64,000 nucleotides of DNA from Lachnospiraceae bacterium. Its GTDB lineage: Bacteria > Bacillota > Clostridia > Lachnospirales > Lachnospiraceae. Shown here one piece after another: positions 51,533-60,600 of the stretch. The translations under genes and the position numbers were made by a program. Position 1 is the stretch's first letter, and the number at the start of each line of letters is the position of its first letter. Where the stretch lies: assembly GCA_900766915.1 (NCBI GenBank), contig CAAFXE010000353.1:25897-89896 (forward strand), in the 5' to 3' direction. The notes below the pieces were generated by a model. The model made no database searches, had not been told where the DNA came from, and saw only the letters and a list, made by a program, of their open reading frames with translations.

Positions 51533-52162
51533 ATGGTTCGTGTGGACACAAAGGTCGTAGGACCTGTTTCTACCAATTGTTATTTTTTGATAAATGAAGA
51601 TTTAAAAGAAGCCGTGATCGTAGATCCGGGGGATGAAGCACAGAAGCTTGCAGATCATATCAGCCGCTATGGTTTTAAGCCGGTGGCAATCTTACTGACC
51701 CACGGACATTTTGACCATATCATGGCAGCAGAAGCACTGAAGGAAGCTTATGATGTGCCCGTATATGTCTGCGCAAAGGAAAAGGAGCTTTTAAACAATT
51801 CCGGAAAAAATCTCTCCAAAGGGTTTGTGGGCATGGATTTTACCATGGATGCAGATGTCTACTGTAAAGAGGGAGACGAGTTTTATCTGGCAGGTGTGAC
51901 CGTGAAGGTATTGGAAACTCCGGGACATACCAAAGGAGGCTGTTGTTATTATATCGCATCGGAAAACCTTGTATTTTGCGGTGATACCCTGTTTTATGAG
52001 AGTGTGGGAAGAACAGATTTTGAAGATGGCTCTTATCCGGATATCTGCCGAAGCATCAAAGAGAAGCTGTTTGTACTCCCGGATGAGACGATCTGTTATC
52101 CGGGACATGGTGTAACCACTACCATCGGCAGGGAAAAGGAGCGCAATCCTTATGTCAGATAA
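51533..52162 (+). CDS. MBL-fold hydrolase (glyoxalase II-like)
   Basis: A 209-residue metallo-beta-lactamase-fold hydrolase with the metal motif THGHFDHI (about residues 63-70), ETPGHTKGG, CGDTLF and the terminal PGHG. Members of this small subfamily resemble hydroxyacylglutathione hydrolase (YcbL type); substrate unknown. Starts after AAGGAGA; hemZ begins inside its last codons (11-base overlap). Its place between rel and hemZ is conserved in clostridia. Confidence 0.93.
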   Translation: MVRVDTKVVGPVSTNCYFLINEDLKEAVIVDPGDEAQKLADHISRYGFKPVAILLTHGHFDHIMAAEALKEAYDVPVYVCAKEKELLNNSGKNLSKGFVGMDFTMDADVYCKEGDEFYLAGVTVKVLETPGHTKGGCCYYIASENLVFCGDTLFYESVGRTDFEDGSYPDICRSIKEKLFVLPDETICYPGHGVTTTIGREKERNPYVR

Positions 52163-53624
52163 TCAGAACATAGAAGTGAAGGTCAATATTCCAAGCTATG
52201 AATACGACATTCATTCTCTGGTAAAGGCCTTTTATCCAAAAGCTGAGGTGATCGTTCAGGTCAAGGATACCTTCGAGACAGCATGTAAACTTCAGCTGGA
52301 TGTATATTTTAAGGAAGACTCGGTCAATGTAACGACTTTTGAAGATGGGCAGTCCATGTATGTGGGCTTTTGTGACCTGCCGGACACTCTGACGAGAAAA
52401 GAAGTGAAGGACCGCTTTAAGCGGCTGATTTACAATGCATTGTCTGAGTATAGTGGAAGGACACTTCCCTGGGGAACGCTTACCGGAATCCGTCCTACCA
52501 AGATTCCCATGGCAATGCTGGAAGAAGGAGCCACAGAGGAAGAGATCCATCAGTATATGAAGGATACCTATTACTGCAGCGATGAAAAGATATCTTTAAG
52601 TATTGAGATTGCCAAATGGGAGAGTGAGCTTTTATCAGGAATTGATTATAAGGACGGCTACAGTCTCTATGTAGGGATTCCTTTTTGCCCAAGCACCTGT
52701 CTTTACTGCTCCTTTACATCCTATCCTTTGGGAAAATGGGAAAGTAAGGTGGACGAGTACCTGGATGCTTTATGTAAGGAGCTTGATTATATTGCAGATG
52801 AATTTCAGGGAAAAATCTTAAACTCTGTTTACATTGGAGGCGGTACTCCAACCACCTTAAACGCCAGACAGATGGACAGGCTGCTGACGAAAATTGAGCA
52901 GCGCTTTGATTTTACCCATGTCAGGGAATTTACGGTGGAAGCGGGAAGACCGGACAGTGTTACAAGGGAAAAGTTAGAGGCCATCAAAAAACACCGGGTG
53001 GATAGAATCTCTGTCAATCCCCAGACCATGAAGGATGAGACCTTAAAGATCATTGGAAGGCACCACAGCGTACAGCAGACGAAGGATGCCTTTGCACTGG
53101 CCCGTGAAGTTGGCTTTGATAACATTAACATGGATCTGATCATCGGGCTTCCGGGAGAGACAAAGGAAGATGTGGCTCATACTTTAGATGAGTTAAAGAC
53201 CCTGGCACCGGACAGTATTACGGTACATTCTCTGGCCATCAAAAGAGCCGCAAGGCTCAACCTGTTTAAAGATACTTATGAAGAAATGGGTCTGGAAAAC
53301 TCGGCAGAGATCATGGATCTTACCTATGAGTCCTGTAAGGAGCAGGGCCTTTTGCCCTATTATCTGTACCGTCAGAAAAATATGGCAGGAAATTTTGAAA
53401 ATGTGGGCTACGCAAAGCCTGACAAGGCAGGCATTTACAATATGCTGATTATGGAGGAAAAACAGACCATCATCGCAGCGGGTGCGGGAGCCTCCACAAA
53501 GATGGTTTATCCGGACGGAAGAATCGAGCGTATTGAAAATGTTAAGGACGTGGGTCAGTACATGGAGCGAATCGACGAGATGATTCAGAGGAAAAAAGAC
53601 TTTTGGGAAACCAATGGAAAATAG
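52152..53624 (+). CDS. hemZ: Coproporphyrinogen dehydrogenase-like radical SAM protein HemZ
   Basis: A 490-residue HemN-related radical-SAM protein. An N-terminal extension of about 160 residues is typical of HemZ. The cluster motif is C179-x3-C183-x2-C186 (FCPSTCLYCSF), followed by YIGGGTPTTL and RISVNPQTMKDETL. It may oxidise coproporphyrinogen III, but the exact activity of HemZ is uncertain and no other heme gene is nearby. Its ATG overlaps the MBL gene by 11 bases with AAAGGAG upstream. Confidence 0.92.
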   Translation: MSDNQNIEVKVNIPSYEYDIHSLVKAFYPKAEVIVQVKDTFETACKLQLDVYFKEDSVNVTTFEDGQSMYVGFCDLPDTLTRKEVKDRFKRLIYNALSEYSGRTLPWGTLTGIRPTKIPMAMLEEGATEEEIHQYMKDTYYCSDEKISLSIEIAKWESELLSGIDYKDGYSLYVGIPFCPSTCLYCSFTSYPLGKWESKVDEYLDALCKELDYIADEFQGKILNSVYIGGGTPTTLNARQMDRLLTKIEQRFDFTHVREFTVEAGRPDSVTREKLEAIKKHRVDRISVNPQTMKDETLKIIGRHHSVQQTKDAFALAREVGFDNINMDLIIGLPGETKEDVAHTLDELKTLAPDSITVHSLAIKRAARLNLFKDTYEEMGLENSAEIMDLTYESCKEQGLLPYYLYRQKNMAGNFENVGYAKPDKAGIYNMLIMEEKQTIIAAGAGASTKMVYPDGRIERIENVKDVGQYMERIDEMIQRKKDFWETNGK

Positions 53625-53654
53625 AATCAGAAATTTATACATGAGGAGATTAGT

Positions 53655-54926
53655 ATGAAATTTATTAAAACACCTGTAAAGGGAATGTGTGACATGCTCC
53701 CTTCTGATATGAGATTAAGGGAATATGTTCTTGGAATGATCAAAGACAGCTATGCAAAATATGGTTTTATGGAGATCGAAACTCCGGTAATGGAGCACAT
53801 TGAAAACTTAACCTCAAAGCAGGGCGGTGACAATGAAAAGCTGATTTTCAAGGTAATGAAAAGAGGAGCTGATCTTTCCAGAGCCATTGAAAAGGGAACT
53901 CATGAGTACGCAGATAATGGTTTACGTTATGACCTGACCCTGCCGCTGGCAAGATATTATGCAAACAATAATCAGAAGCTTCCTTCTCCATTTAAGGCTT
54001 TACAGATCGGAAATGTATGGCGCGCAGACAATCCACAGAAAGGACGTTTTCGTCAGTTTACCCAGTGTGATATCGATATTCTGGGAGACGACACCAACCT
54101 TGCTGAAATCGAACTCATCGGTGCAACCTCCGGTATGCTCACCAAGATTTTTGAAACTGTAGGGATCGATGCATTTACCGTACATGTAAATGACAGAAAG
54201 ATCCTGACAGCAACCTGTCTTATGGCAGGATTTAAGGAGGAGGATGTTCCTTCTGTGCTCATTTCTCTTGATAAATTTGACAAGATCGGTCTTGACGGAA
54301 TTCGTGCAGAATTGGTAGAAAACGGATATCTGGAAGAAGTGGTCGATAAATACCTGTCTATTTATGAAAATCTTAAGGAAGCTTCCTGTGAAGAATTCTG
54401 TAAGGATATCAGCGAAGAATATCTGGACAGATCTGTAGTAGAAGCCATGGAAGAAATCATTTCCTGTGCAAAAGCCATGGTAGGGGAACATGTAACCGTG
54501 GTGTTCGACCCGACACTGGTACGTGGTATGGGCTATTACACAGGTCCGATCTTTGAAATTACCATCGATGGATATGGATTCTCCATCGCCGGAGGCGGAC
54601 GTTACGATAAGATGATCGGAAAATTCAGCGGACAGGATGTATGTGCCAGCGGATTCTCCATTGGATTTGAACGTATCATTACGATCCTGAAGGATAAACT
54701 GGAAGGTGATATGAAGATCAGCGACCAGAATCTTGCCATCCTTATCGAAAAAGGGGTATCCACAGAGAAGAAGATGGAACTTTTTGCAGAGGCAAGAACT
54801 CTTCGTGAGGCCGGAACCACAGTTACGATCCAGCCTATGAAGAAGAACATGAAGCAGCAGATCAGTCTGTTGGAAAAAGAAGGTTATACACAGTTCCGTA
54901 AGGTTTACAGACGGGACAGTGAATGA
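53655..54926 (+). CDS. hisS: Histidyl-tRNA synthetase
   Basis: A 423-residue class II synthetase charging tRNA-His. Class II motif 2 (FRQFTQCDIDILG), the histidine motif LVRGMGYYTGPIFE, and motif 3 region (GGGRYDKMIGKF, GFSIGFERI) are visible, followed by the C-terminal anticodon-binding domain. Starts after ATGAGGAG, 30 bases after hemZ; no T-box leader fits that space. Its last 22 bases overlap the 3' end of a convergent gene, and aspS, which usually follows in this order, is absent. Confidence 0.96.
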   Translation: MKFIKTPVKGMCDMLPSDMRLREYVLGMIKDSYAKYGFMEIETPVMEHIENLTSKQGGDNEKLIFKVMKRGADLSRAIEKGTHEYADNGLRYDLTLPLARYYANNNQKLPSPFKALQIGNVWRADNPQKGRFRQFTQCDIDILGDDTNLAEIELIGATSGMLTKIFETVGIDAFTVHVNDRKILTATCLMAGFKEEDVPSVLISLDKFDKIGLDGIRAELVENGYLEEVVDKYLSIYENLKEASCEEFCKDISEEYLDRSVVEAMEEIISCAKAMVGEHVTVVFDPTLVRGMGYYTGPIFEITIDGYGFSIAGGGRYDKMIGKFSGQDVCASGFSIGFERIITILKDKLEGDMKISDQNLAILIEKGVSTEKKMELFAEARTLREAGTTVTIQPMKKNMKQQISLLEKEGYTQFRKVYRRDSE

Positions 54927-55561
54927 GGGTTTAAGAACCATTGAAATACTGCGGTGCCGGAAACGGTGCCGCGTTTTTTGTTGGAAAGACACATACGCTC
55001 CGGATGCCATTGAACGCCCAGGAAAGGGAGAAATTCATGAGACAATGCTTCGGGGAGGCCATCCTGAGAGGTCTGGATTACACGAAGATCCTGCCCTACA
55101 TCTCCAATACATTGGTGATGGGCGGAGTTTACCTCAAATTCCTTTCCGTAAAGCTTATTTAAGATAGAATTTTCCTTTGCCTGTGTCTGATGCCACTGAT
55201 CCTGACCATTCCATTGATGAAGATCCTCAGAGTCCACATGCTGATGGATATTTCCTCCAAAGAATACATTGAGAAGCTGCATTCCTTTGCAGATGCCTAA
55301 GATCGGCTTATGAGTATGTAGGAACTGGTACAATATCTGCAGCTGTGCACGGTCCAGCTCCGGATTGGGCTTTCTGGTGTCAATGACCGGCTGATCAAAA
55401 TAGGATGGATCAATGTCACCGCCTCCTGGAAGAACCAGCCCGTCATAATCATAGACCGATTCCGGATGAAGGCTGACCACCGGTTCGGTTCCCATGTATT
55501 TTAACACCTCCACATAATTTTTCGTGTCTTTTGTTGTGCCTGCGATTAGTATTTTTTTCAT
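54905..55561 (-). CDS. Class I glutamine amidotransferase-like hydrolase (peptidase C26)
   Basis: A 218-residue protein of the gamma-glutamyl-GABA hydrolase/C26 family. The nucleophile cysteine is in LGICKGMQLLNVFFGG, the catalytic histidine in GVQWHPE, and the oxyanion region in LVLPGGGDIDPSYF. I start at 55561 (MKKILIAGTTKD) because AGGAGG ends five bases upstream; ATG 55564 is adjacent. The C-terminal ~20 residues (after GVQWHPERMCLSNKK) run into the hisS terminator and the hisS 3' end, giving a 22-base tail-to-tail overlap. Substrate (gamma-glutamyl-GABA, polyglutamate or other) unknown. Confidence 0.88.
   Translation of the reverse strand: MKKILIAGTTKDTKNYVEVLKYMGTEPVVSLHPESVYDYDGLVLPGGGDIDPSYFDQPVIDTRKPNPELDRAQLQILYQFLHTHKPILGICKGMQLLNVFFGGNIHQHVDSEDLHQWNGQDQWHQTQAKENSILNKLYGKEFEVNSAHHQCIGDVGQDLRVIQTSQDGLPEALSHEFLPFLGVQWHPERMCLSNKKRGTVSGTAVFQWFLNPHSLSRL
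54951..54979 (+). terminator. hisS terminator embedded in the convergent gene
   Basis: An 8-bp GC-rich stem (GCGGTGCC with GGTGCCGC, two G-U pairs) followed by GTTTTTTG on the + strand. The G-U pairs become mismatches on the minus strand, so it should act mainly on hisS. It lies inside the coding region of the amidotransferase gene. Confidence 0.75.
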
Positions 55562-55651
55562 CATGACCTCCTGTAAAAAAACTCTATAATAATATATTCT
55601 CAAGCACGGAAAATATGATAAAATATCTAAGAAGTGAAGGAGGACGTTGTT

Positions 55652-56494
55652 ATGCGTGAGATTGAAGCAAAACAGATCACGGAAGTGGTGGCCAGACTTT
55701 GTGTGAAGGCCAATGAATATCTTCCGGAGGATGTAAAATGTGCCATCAGAAAATGCAGGGAAAAGGAAGATTGGGATACAGCCAAAGGAGTGCTGGATCA
55801 GATCATAGAAAATTTTGAGATTGCAGAGGAAACTCAGGTGCCCATCTGTCAGGATACAGGCATGGCCTGTGTATTTTTAGAGATTGGTCAGGAGGTTCAT
55901 ATTGTGGGCGGGGATTTGTCAGAAGCAGTGAATGAGGGTGTCCGTCAGGGATACCAGGAAGGCTATCTTAGAAAGTCAGTGGTAGCAGATCCGATCCGCA
56001 GAGGAAATACAGGAGACAATACTCCTGCCATGATCTATACGGAAATTGTGCCGGGAGAAAATATAAAGATTACCCTGGGTCCCAAGGGCTTTGGAAGTGA
56101 AAATATGAGTGCTATCAGGATGTTAAAACCATCTGCAGGTCTGCAGGGAATCAAAGATTTTATCATCGAGACTGTGGAGGCAGCAGGACCGAACCCATGT
56201 CCGCCGATGGTGGTAGGTGTGGGCATCGGAGGAACCTTTGATAAGGCTGCCCTTCTTGCTAAGAAAGCTCTCATGAGACCTTTAGATTCATCCAATCCGG
56301 ATCCCTATTATGCAGACTTGGAAGTGGAACTTTTGAAAAAAATCAATGAACTGGGCATCGGCCCCCAGGGCTTTGGAGGCAGAACCACAGCCATTGGATT
56401 AAACATTGAGACCATGCCGACCCACATTGCAGGAATGCCCTGTGCAGTCAATATCAACTGCCATGTCACAAGACATCAGACGGAGGTGATCTAA
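55652..56494 (+). CDS. fumA: Class I fumarate hydratase, alpha subunit
   Basis: A 280-residue subunit of the two-subunit, oxygen-sensitive 4Fe-4S fumarase (or the related L(+)-tartrate dehydratase TtdA). Conserved cysteine segments are VPICQDTGMACVF, PNPCPPMVVGVGIGG and the terminal AVNINCHVTRH. I start at ATG 55652, eight bases after AAGGAGG. The beta subunit follows with a one-base overlap. Fumarase versus tartrate dehydratase cannot be settled from sequence alone; fumarase is likelier without tartrate genes nearby. Confidence 0.9.
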   Translation: MREIEAKQITEVVARLCVKANEYLPEDVKCAIRKCREKEDWDTAKGVLDQIIENFEIAEETQVPICQDTGMACVFLEIGQEVHIVGGDLSEAVNEGVRQGYQEGYLRKSVVADPIRRGNTGDNTPAMIYTEIVPGENIKITLGPKGFGSENMSAIRMLKPSAGLQGIKDFIIETVEAAGPNPCPPMVVGVGIGGTFDKAALLAKKALMRPLDSSNPDPYYADLEVELLKKINELGIGPQGFGGRTTAIGLNIETMPTHIAGMPCAVNINCHVTRHQTEVI

Positions 56495-57051
56495 TGAAAC
56501 GACATATTACCCTACCATTGACAGAAGAATTAGCAAAAACACTACATGCCGGAGACAATGTTTATTTAACAGGCGAAATCTATACCTCCAGGGATGCAGG
56601 ACACAAGAGAATGTGTGAAGCGCTCGCCAGAGGAGAGAAGCTTCCTTTTGACCCGAAAGATGCAACGATTTATTATGTAGGACCAACCCCTGCAAAGCTG
56701 GGACAGGTTATCGGTTCTGCCGGTCCAACTACCAGCGGAAGGATGGATGCTTATGCTCCAACCATGATGAGCGTAGGTGCCAGAGGAATGATCGGCAAAG
56801 GTGCAAGGCTGCCGGAGGTTGTGGAAGCCATGAAAAAGTATTCCGGTGTATATTTTGGAGCTATCGGAGGAGCAGGGGCACTGCTCGCAAAACGTATCAA
56901 AAAAAGTGAGCTTATTGCCTACGAAGATCTTGGTGCCGAGGCACTTCGGAAGCTGTATGTGGAGGATATGCCGCTGGTAGTGATTATTGACAGTGAGGGG
57001 AATAACCTTTACGAAGAGGGAAGAAAGGCATATCTTGAACATAAGAAATAA
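56494..57051 (+). CDS. fumB: Class I fumarate hydratase, beta subunit
   Basis: A 185-residue beta subunit (swivelling domain) of the same enzyme. Typical segments: LTGEIYTSRDAGHKRM near residues 25-40, YYVGPTPAKLGQVIGSAGPTTSGRMD, and FGAIGGAGALLAKRIK. Its ATG shares a base with the alpha-subunit stop codon, so the subunits are translationally coupled. No strong terminator follows; the antisense-RNA locus begins nine bases downstream. Confidence 0.9.
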   Translation: MKRHITLPLTEELAKTLHAGDNVYLTGEIYTSRDAGHKRMCEALARGEKLPFDPKDATIYYVGPTPAKLGQVIGSAGPTTSGRMDAYAPTMMSVGARGMIGKGARLPEVVEAMKKYSGVYFGAIGGAGALLAKRIKKSELIAYEDLGAEALRKLYVEDMPLVVIIDSEGNNLYEEGRKAYLEHKK

Positions 57052-57059
57052 TTAACATA

Positions 57060-57088
57060 TTGCCTTTGAAAACCAGATATGCTATATT
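57060..57088 (+). promoter_or_regulatory. Promoter of the putative antitoxin RNA
   Basis: TTGCCT (57060-57065), 17-base spacer, TATATT (57083-57088), nine bases after the fumarase beta-subunit stop. The predicted start is near 57095. Confidence 0.65.
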
Positions 57089-57094
57089 AAAGAC

Positions 57095-57195
57095 ACAAAG
57101 AGAACAACCGCCCACAAGGGGGTTGACCTCATCAAGGTTGCATAGAATTGCCACCCAGATTACTCGTCAAAGTTCTAAGGGTGGTTTTTCTATGC
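57095..57195 (+). ncRNA. Putative antitoxin RNA of a type I toxin-antitoxin pair
   Basis: A predicted RNA of about 95-100 bases with no open reading frame of note. It contains a 5' hairpin (CAACC.CCC/GGGGGTTG near 57106-57125) and ends in a strong hairpin with T-run. Its 3' part is antisense to the end of the toxin transcript, and GCCACCC at 57150-57156 is complementary to the GGGTGGC of the toxin leader (from 57333-57339), as in the direct-repeat pairing of the Fst/par system. Expression is not shown; this is inferred from architecture. Confidence 0.6.
57140..57195. terminator. Shared bidirectional terminator of the toxin and antitoxin RNAs
   Basis: Outer arms GCATAGAA/TTCTATGC and inner arms CCACCC/GGGTGG form one long interrupted stem around a 22-base loop. 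On the + strand a TTTTT tract follows the inner stem. Convergent transcripts sharing one terminator hairpin are a hallmark of Fst-type loci. Confidence 0.75.
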
Positions 57196-57204
57196 CTAAA
57201 AACA

Positions 57205-57297
57205 TTACTTCAAATTCACAAAAATGAATGTAAGTAATGCAAGAATGAACATGCCAAAGGCCATAAGGTCTTTAAAGTCAAAAGGATTATTGTTCAT
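57205..57297 (-). CDS. Putative holin-like type I toxin peptide
   Basis: A 30-residue peptide: hydrophilic start MNNNPFDFKDLM, one membrane helix AFGMFILALLTFIFV and the short tail NLK. The pattern FGMFILALLTFI is characteristic of the small 'putative holin-like toxin' (Fst/Hol_Tox) peptides of Firmicutes, which damage membranes when the antitoxin RNA is lost. The ATG is preceded by GGGGTTGGTGCTA, a weak ribosome site, and by a leader hairpin (ATTCTA/TAGAAT at 57311-57324). The minus-strand promoter lies somewhere upstream of about 57350; I could not fix it. Confidence 0.75.
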   Translation of the reverse strand: MNNNPFDFKDLMAFGMFILALLTFIFVNLK

Positions 57298-57590
57298 TAG
57301 CACCAACCCCATTCTATGTAGAATAGAGGTCAGCCACCCTGCAACACGATTGTTCTGAAGAAAGTCTAGCATAATATATATGCGTTTTCAATGGATTTGC
57401 CCGTCTTTCTATTTCCTGTTTTTATTCCTTGAATTTGACTATTTATTGAAAGTGAAATGATAGAAAAAATAAACTTCTTGTTACAGTCAAATTGTTAATT
57501 GGACTGTGAAATTGTTGGTGATTTTTATACAATAAAAAAATAATTATGAGATTGACTTCTTAAAAAAGAATAAAAAATGCCTCGTTAACA
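57298..57590. other. Toxin leader and AT-rich spacer upstream of the RND operon
   Basis: From 57298 to about 57375 this is the presumed 5' leader and promoter of the minus-strand toxin mRNA, with the palindrome at 57311-57324 and the repeat motifs GAGGTCA (57326-57332; inverted copy at 57124) and GCCACCC (57333-57339; direct copy at 57150). From 57380 to 57590 it is AT-rich, with a small inverted repeat CAGTC/GACTG (57484-57506, approximately) and no gene that I can see. Confidence 0.5.
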
Positions 57591-57618
57591 TTGACTTGTA
57601 AACGAAATCTAGTATGAT
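57591..57618 (+). promoter_or_regulatory. Promoter of the RND efflux operon
   Basis: TTGACT (57591-57596), 16-base spacer, TATGAT (57613-57618). The predicted start lies just before the TetR-type operator. Confidence 0.8.
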
Positions 57619-57633
57619 GGTAAAAGGTGAACT

Positions 57634-57649
57634 GACCGACTGGTCGGTC
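57634..57649. promoter_or_regulatory. TetR-type operator
   Basis: GACCGAC, two bases, GTCGGTC: a perfect inverted repeat of the kind bound by TetR/AcrR regulators, at the start of the transcript and upstream of the ribosome site. The TetR gene at 61687 in the same operon is the likely repressor. Confidence 0.88.
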
Positions 57650-57668
57650 GGAAAATAGGAGGAAATCT

Positions 57669-60600
57669 ATGATATCGAAATATAGTGTGAAAAAACCATA
57701 TACAGTACTGGTAGGCGTACTGTTGGTGATTGTACTGGGAATCGTGTCATTGACGAAAATGACTACGGATTTACTTCCGGACATGAGCTTGCAGTATGCA
57801 CTGATTATTACCACAGATGTGGGCGCCAGCCCGGAAAAGGTGGAGATGGAGGTAACGGCACCCATCGAGTCTGCCATTGCCACCACTACGGGTATAAAAA
57901 ATGTCAGCTCCATGTCCTACAACAGCTACTCCATTGTCACCTGTGAGTATGATGACAGTGTGAACATGGACTCCGTGGTCATTGAGATTCAGCAGAATCT
58001 TGACCAGTTATCCGGTTACTGGGGAGACAATGTAGGAAGCCCCATGATCATGAAGATCAATCCGGATATGCTGCCTGTGATGACTGCAGCGGTAGACGTG
58101 GAAGGCATGAGCGCTCTGGAGATTACAGAATATGTGGATACAGAGCTGATCCCTGCACTGGAGTCTTTGGAAGGTGTGGCATCTGCATCTGCTTCCGGTA
58201 TGCTGGAAGAGACTGTGATGGTGACCCTGGATCCAATTAAGATTCAGGCCATCAATGACCTTGTGCAGAAGGAAATTAAAGGGGAGTTTAAGAAACCTCA
58301 GGCGGAAATCAATGATGCAAAAAATAAGCTGCAGGAAGGTAAGGATGCGATTTCCGATGGAAGTGATCAGTTAAGTGGGGCATTTACCCAGGCAACAGAA
58401 GGAAAAAGTGCACTTTTAAAGGCAGAGAGTGAGCTGACGAAGCAGCTGGAGCAATTAAAGGAGCAGAGAACACAGCTGCAGGCTGCATTGGTTGCTATGA
58501 AAAGTGCTTTAGGTATCCGTGAAGGAATGGTGCAGGGAATTACGGAAACCGAAGTACAGATTAAGGAGTTGGGAGATGTAACGATCCCTGATTTGGAAGA
58601 AAAAGAAAGAAATTTAGAGAGTTTAAAACAAGCCAAGGATTCAGAAATCGAAGCTTTGGAGAGAGAACTTGCCGGATATACAGAAGGTACTGAGGAATAC
58701 AGAACCACAGAGGAACAACTCAATCAGGCAAGACAGGAACGTGTAAGTTTGGAAAGTGTGCCTCTCAGGCTGGCAGAAGCAAGGCAGGCACTTGAGGTTC
58801 TGAATAGTTCCTTAAGTGCCCAACAGCAGGCTTTGGAAGAATATGATAAGCAGCTGCTCTCAACCATAGGAGAATCAGGTGCTTCCGGGATGGCGAAAAT
58901 CGAAAGCATCGAGGAGCTTCAAAAGGCAGTTCCACAGCTGGAAGCAGGTTTAAAACAGATAGATGAAGGAATTTCCATGCTGGAAAAAGGGCTGGAGGAG
59001 CTGAAAGCACAGAAAATCACAGTGGAAGAGGCAATTGGGCTTCTAAATTCCCAGTCTATGAAGGCTTCTATAGAAATGAGCTCTGCGCTGGCAGAGATGG
59101 CAGTGGCATCCTCAGCTTTAGAGGAGGCCCAGACAACCTTAGACAACGCCAAAGAAGAAGCGCTGGAATCAGCGGATATGAATGGCATTCTTACCATTGA
59201 TACATTATCAGGGCTCATCGTTGCCCAGAATTTTGATATGCCCGCGGGCTATGCTTATGACGGCGATACCCGTTATCTCATTCGTGTAGGGAAATCCGTA
59301 AAGAGCGTGGAAGAATTAGAAGACCTGGTGCTTATGGATATGGGTATGGACTCGGTAGGACTGATCCGTTTAAGTGATGTTGCAAACATTGAGGTCGTAG
59401 ACAACTCCGATGAAACTTACGCAGTAGTCAACGGAAACCCAAGTGTCAGCTTATCCTTTGAAAAACAGACGGGATATTCTACGGGAGAGGTGACCGACAG
59501 ATTATTAAAGAAATTTAAAACACTGGAAGCCCAGAATGAAAACTTAAGTATTACCGTGTTGATGAACCAGGGGGTGTACATAGACCTGGTAGTTGACAGT
59601 GTGGTCAACAACATGGTGGTAGGAGCCGTGCTGGCGGTGCTGGTATTGATCCTGTTTTTGAAGGATTACCGTCCGACCATTGTCATTGCACTGTCGATCC
59701 CGTTGTCAGTGGTAACAGCTATCGTGCTCATGTATTTTACAGATATTTCCTTAAATATTATTTCCCTTTCCGGATTGATGCTGGGTGTCGGTATGCTGGT
59801 AGATAACTCCATTGTAGTCATCGAAAACATTTACCGTCTAAGAAGTGAGGGCATGTCCGTTCGAAAGGCCTGTGTGGAAGGCTCCGCCCAGGTTGCAGGA
59901 GCGATCATTGCATCAACGCTTACAACAGTCAGCGTGTATGCTCCCATCATTTTTACAGAGGGTATGACCCGTCAGCTTTTCGTGGATCTGGCATTGACTG
60001 TTGCTTATACCCTTGGAGGCAGTCTGGTGGTAGCATTAACCGTTGTTCCTGCCATGTCCTCTTTCACTCTCAGAAAACAGAAAGAAACAAATCTGCGGTT
60101 TTTTGAGAAAATGAAAAGCACTTATGGAAGCATTCTGGAAAAATGTCTGCATCATAAGCTGATCATTTGTGCCGGTGCCATTGGTCTGTTGGTATTAAGT
60201 GGTGTGATTAGCTTATCCAAGGGCCTGACCTTTATGGATATGGATATGGAGACAAACCAGCTGACAGTAACTGTTTCACCGAAAGAAGATGAAAGGCTGG
60301 AATTTACGGAACTGGTGGATGTCTCTAACCAGGTGCTGGAAAGGATCTCAGATCTGGAGGGAATCGATACCATTGGTGCCAGTGCGGGCGGTAATTCCAC
60401 CTTTAGCCTTATGGGTGGCGATTCCGAGAGTGTGACCATGTACATTCTTTTGGAGGAAGGTAGTGGTGTGACCACGAAACAGATTTCAGAGCAGATTGCA
60501 GAGCGTACCAAAGATCTTGATTGTGAAGTAAGCAGCAGTGCCTCTTCTATGGATATGACGGCCATGTTTGGCTCCGGTCTGTCCATCCGGATCAAGGGAA

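Noticed and set aside
53625..53654. A T-box leader upstream of hisS
   Set aside because: Only 30 bases separate hemZ and hisS, far too short for a T-box.
54000..55010. A 336-codon minus-strand frame opposite hisS
   Set aside because: Antisense to the conserved hisS coding region in a frame rich in Cys, His and Phe; no ribosome site.
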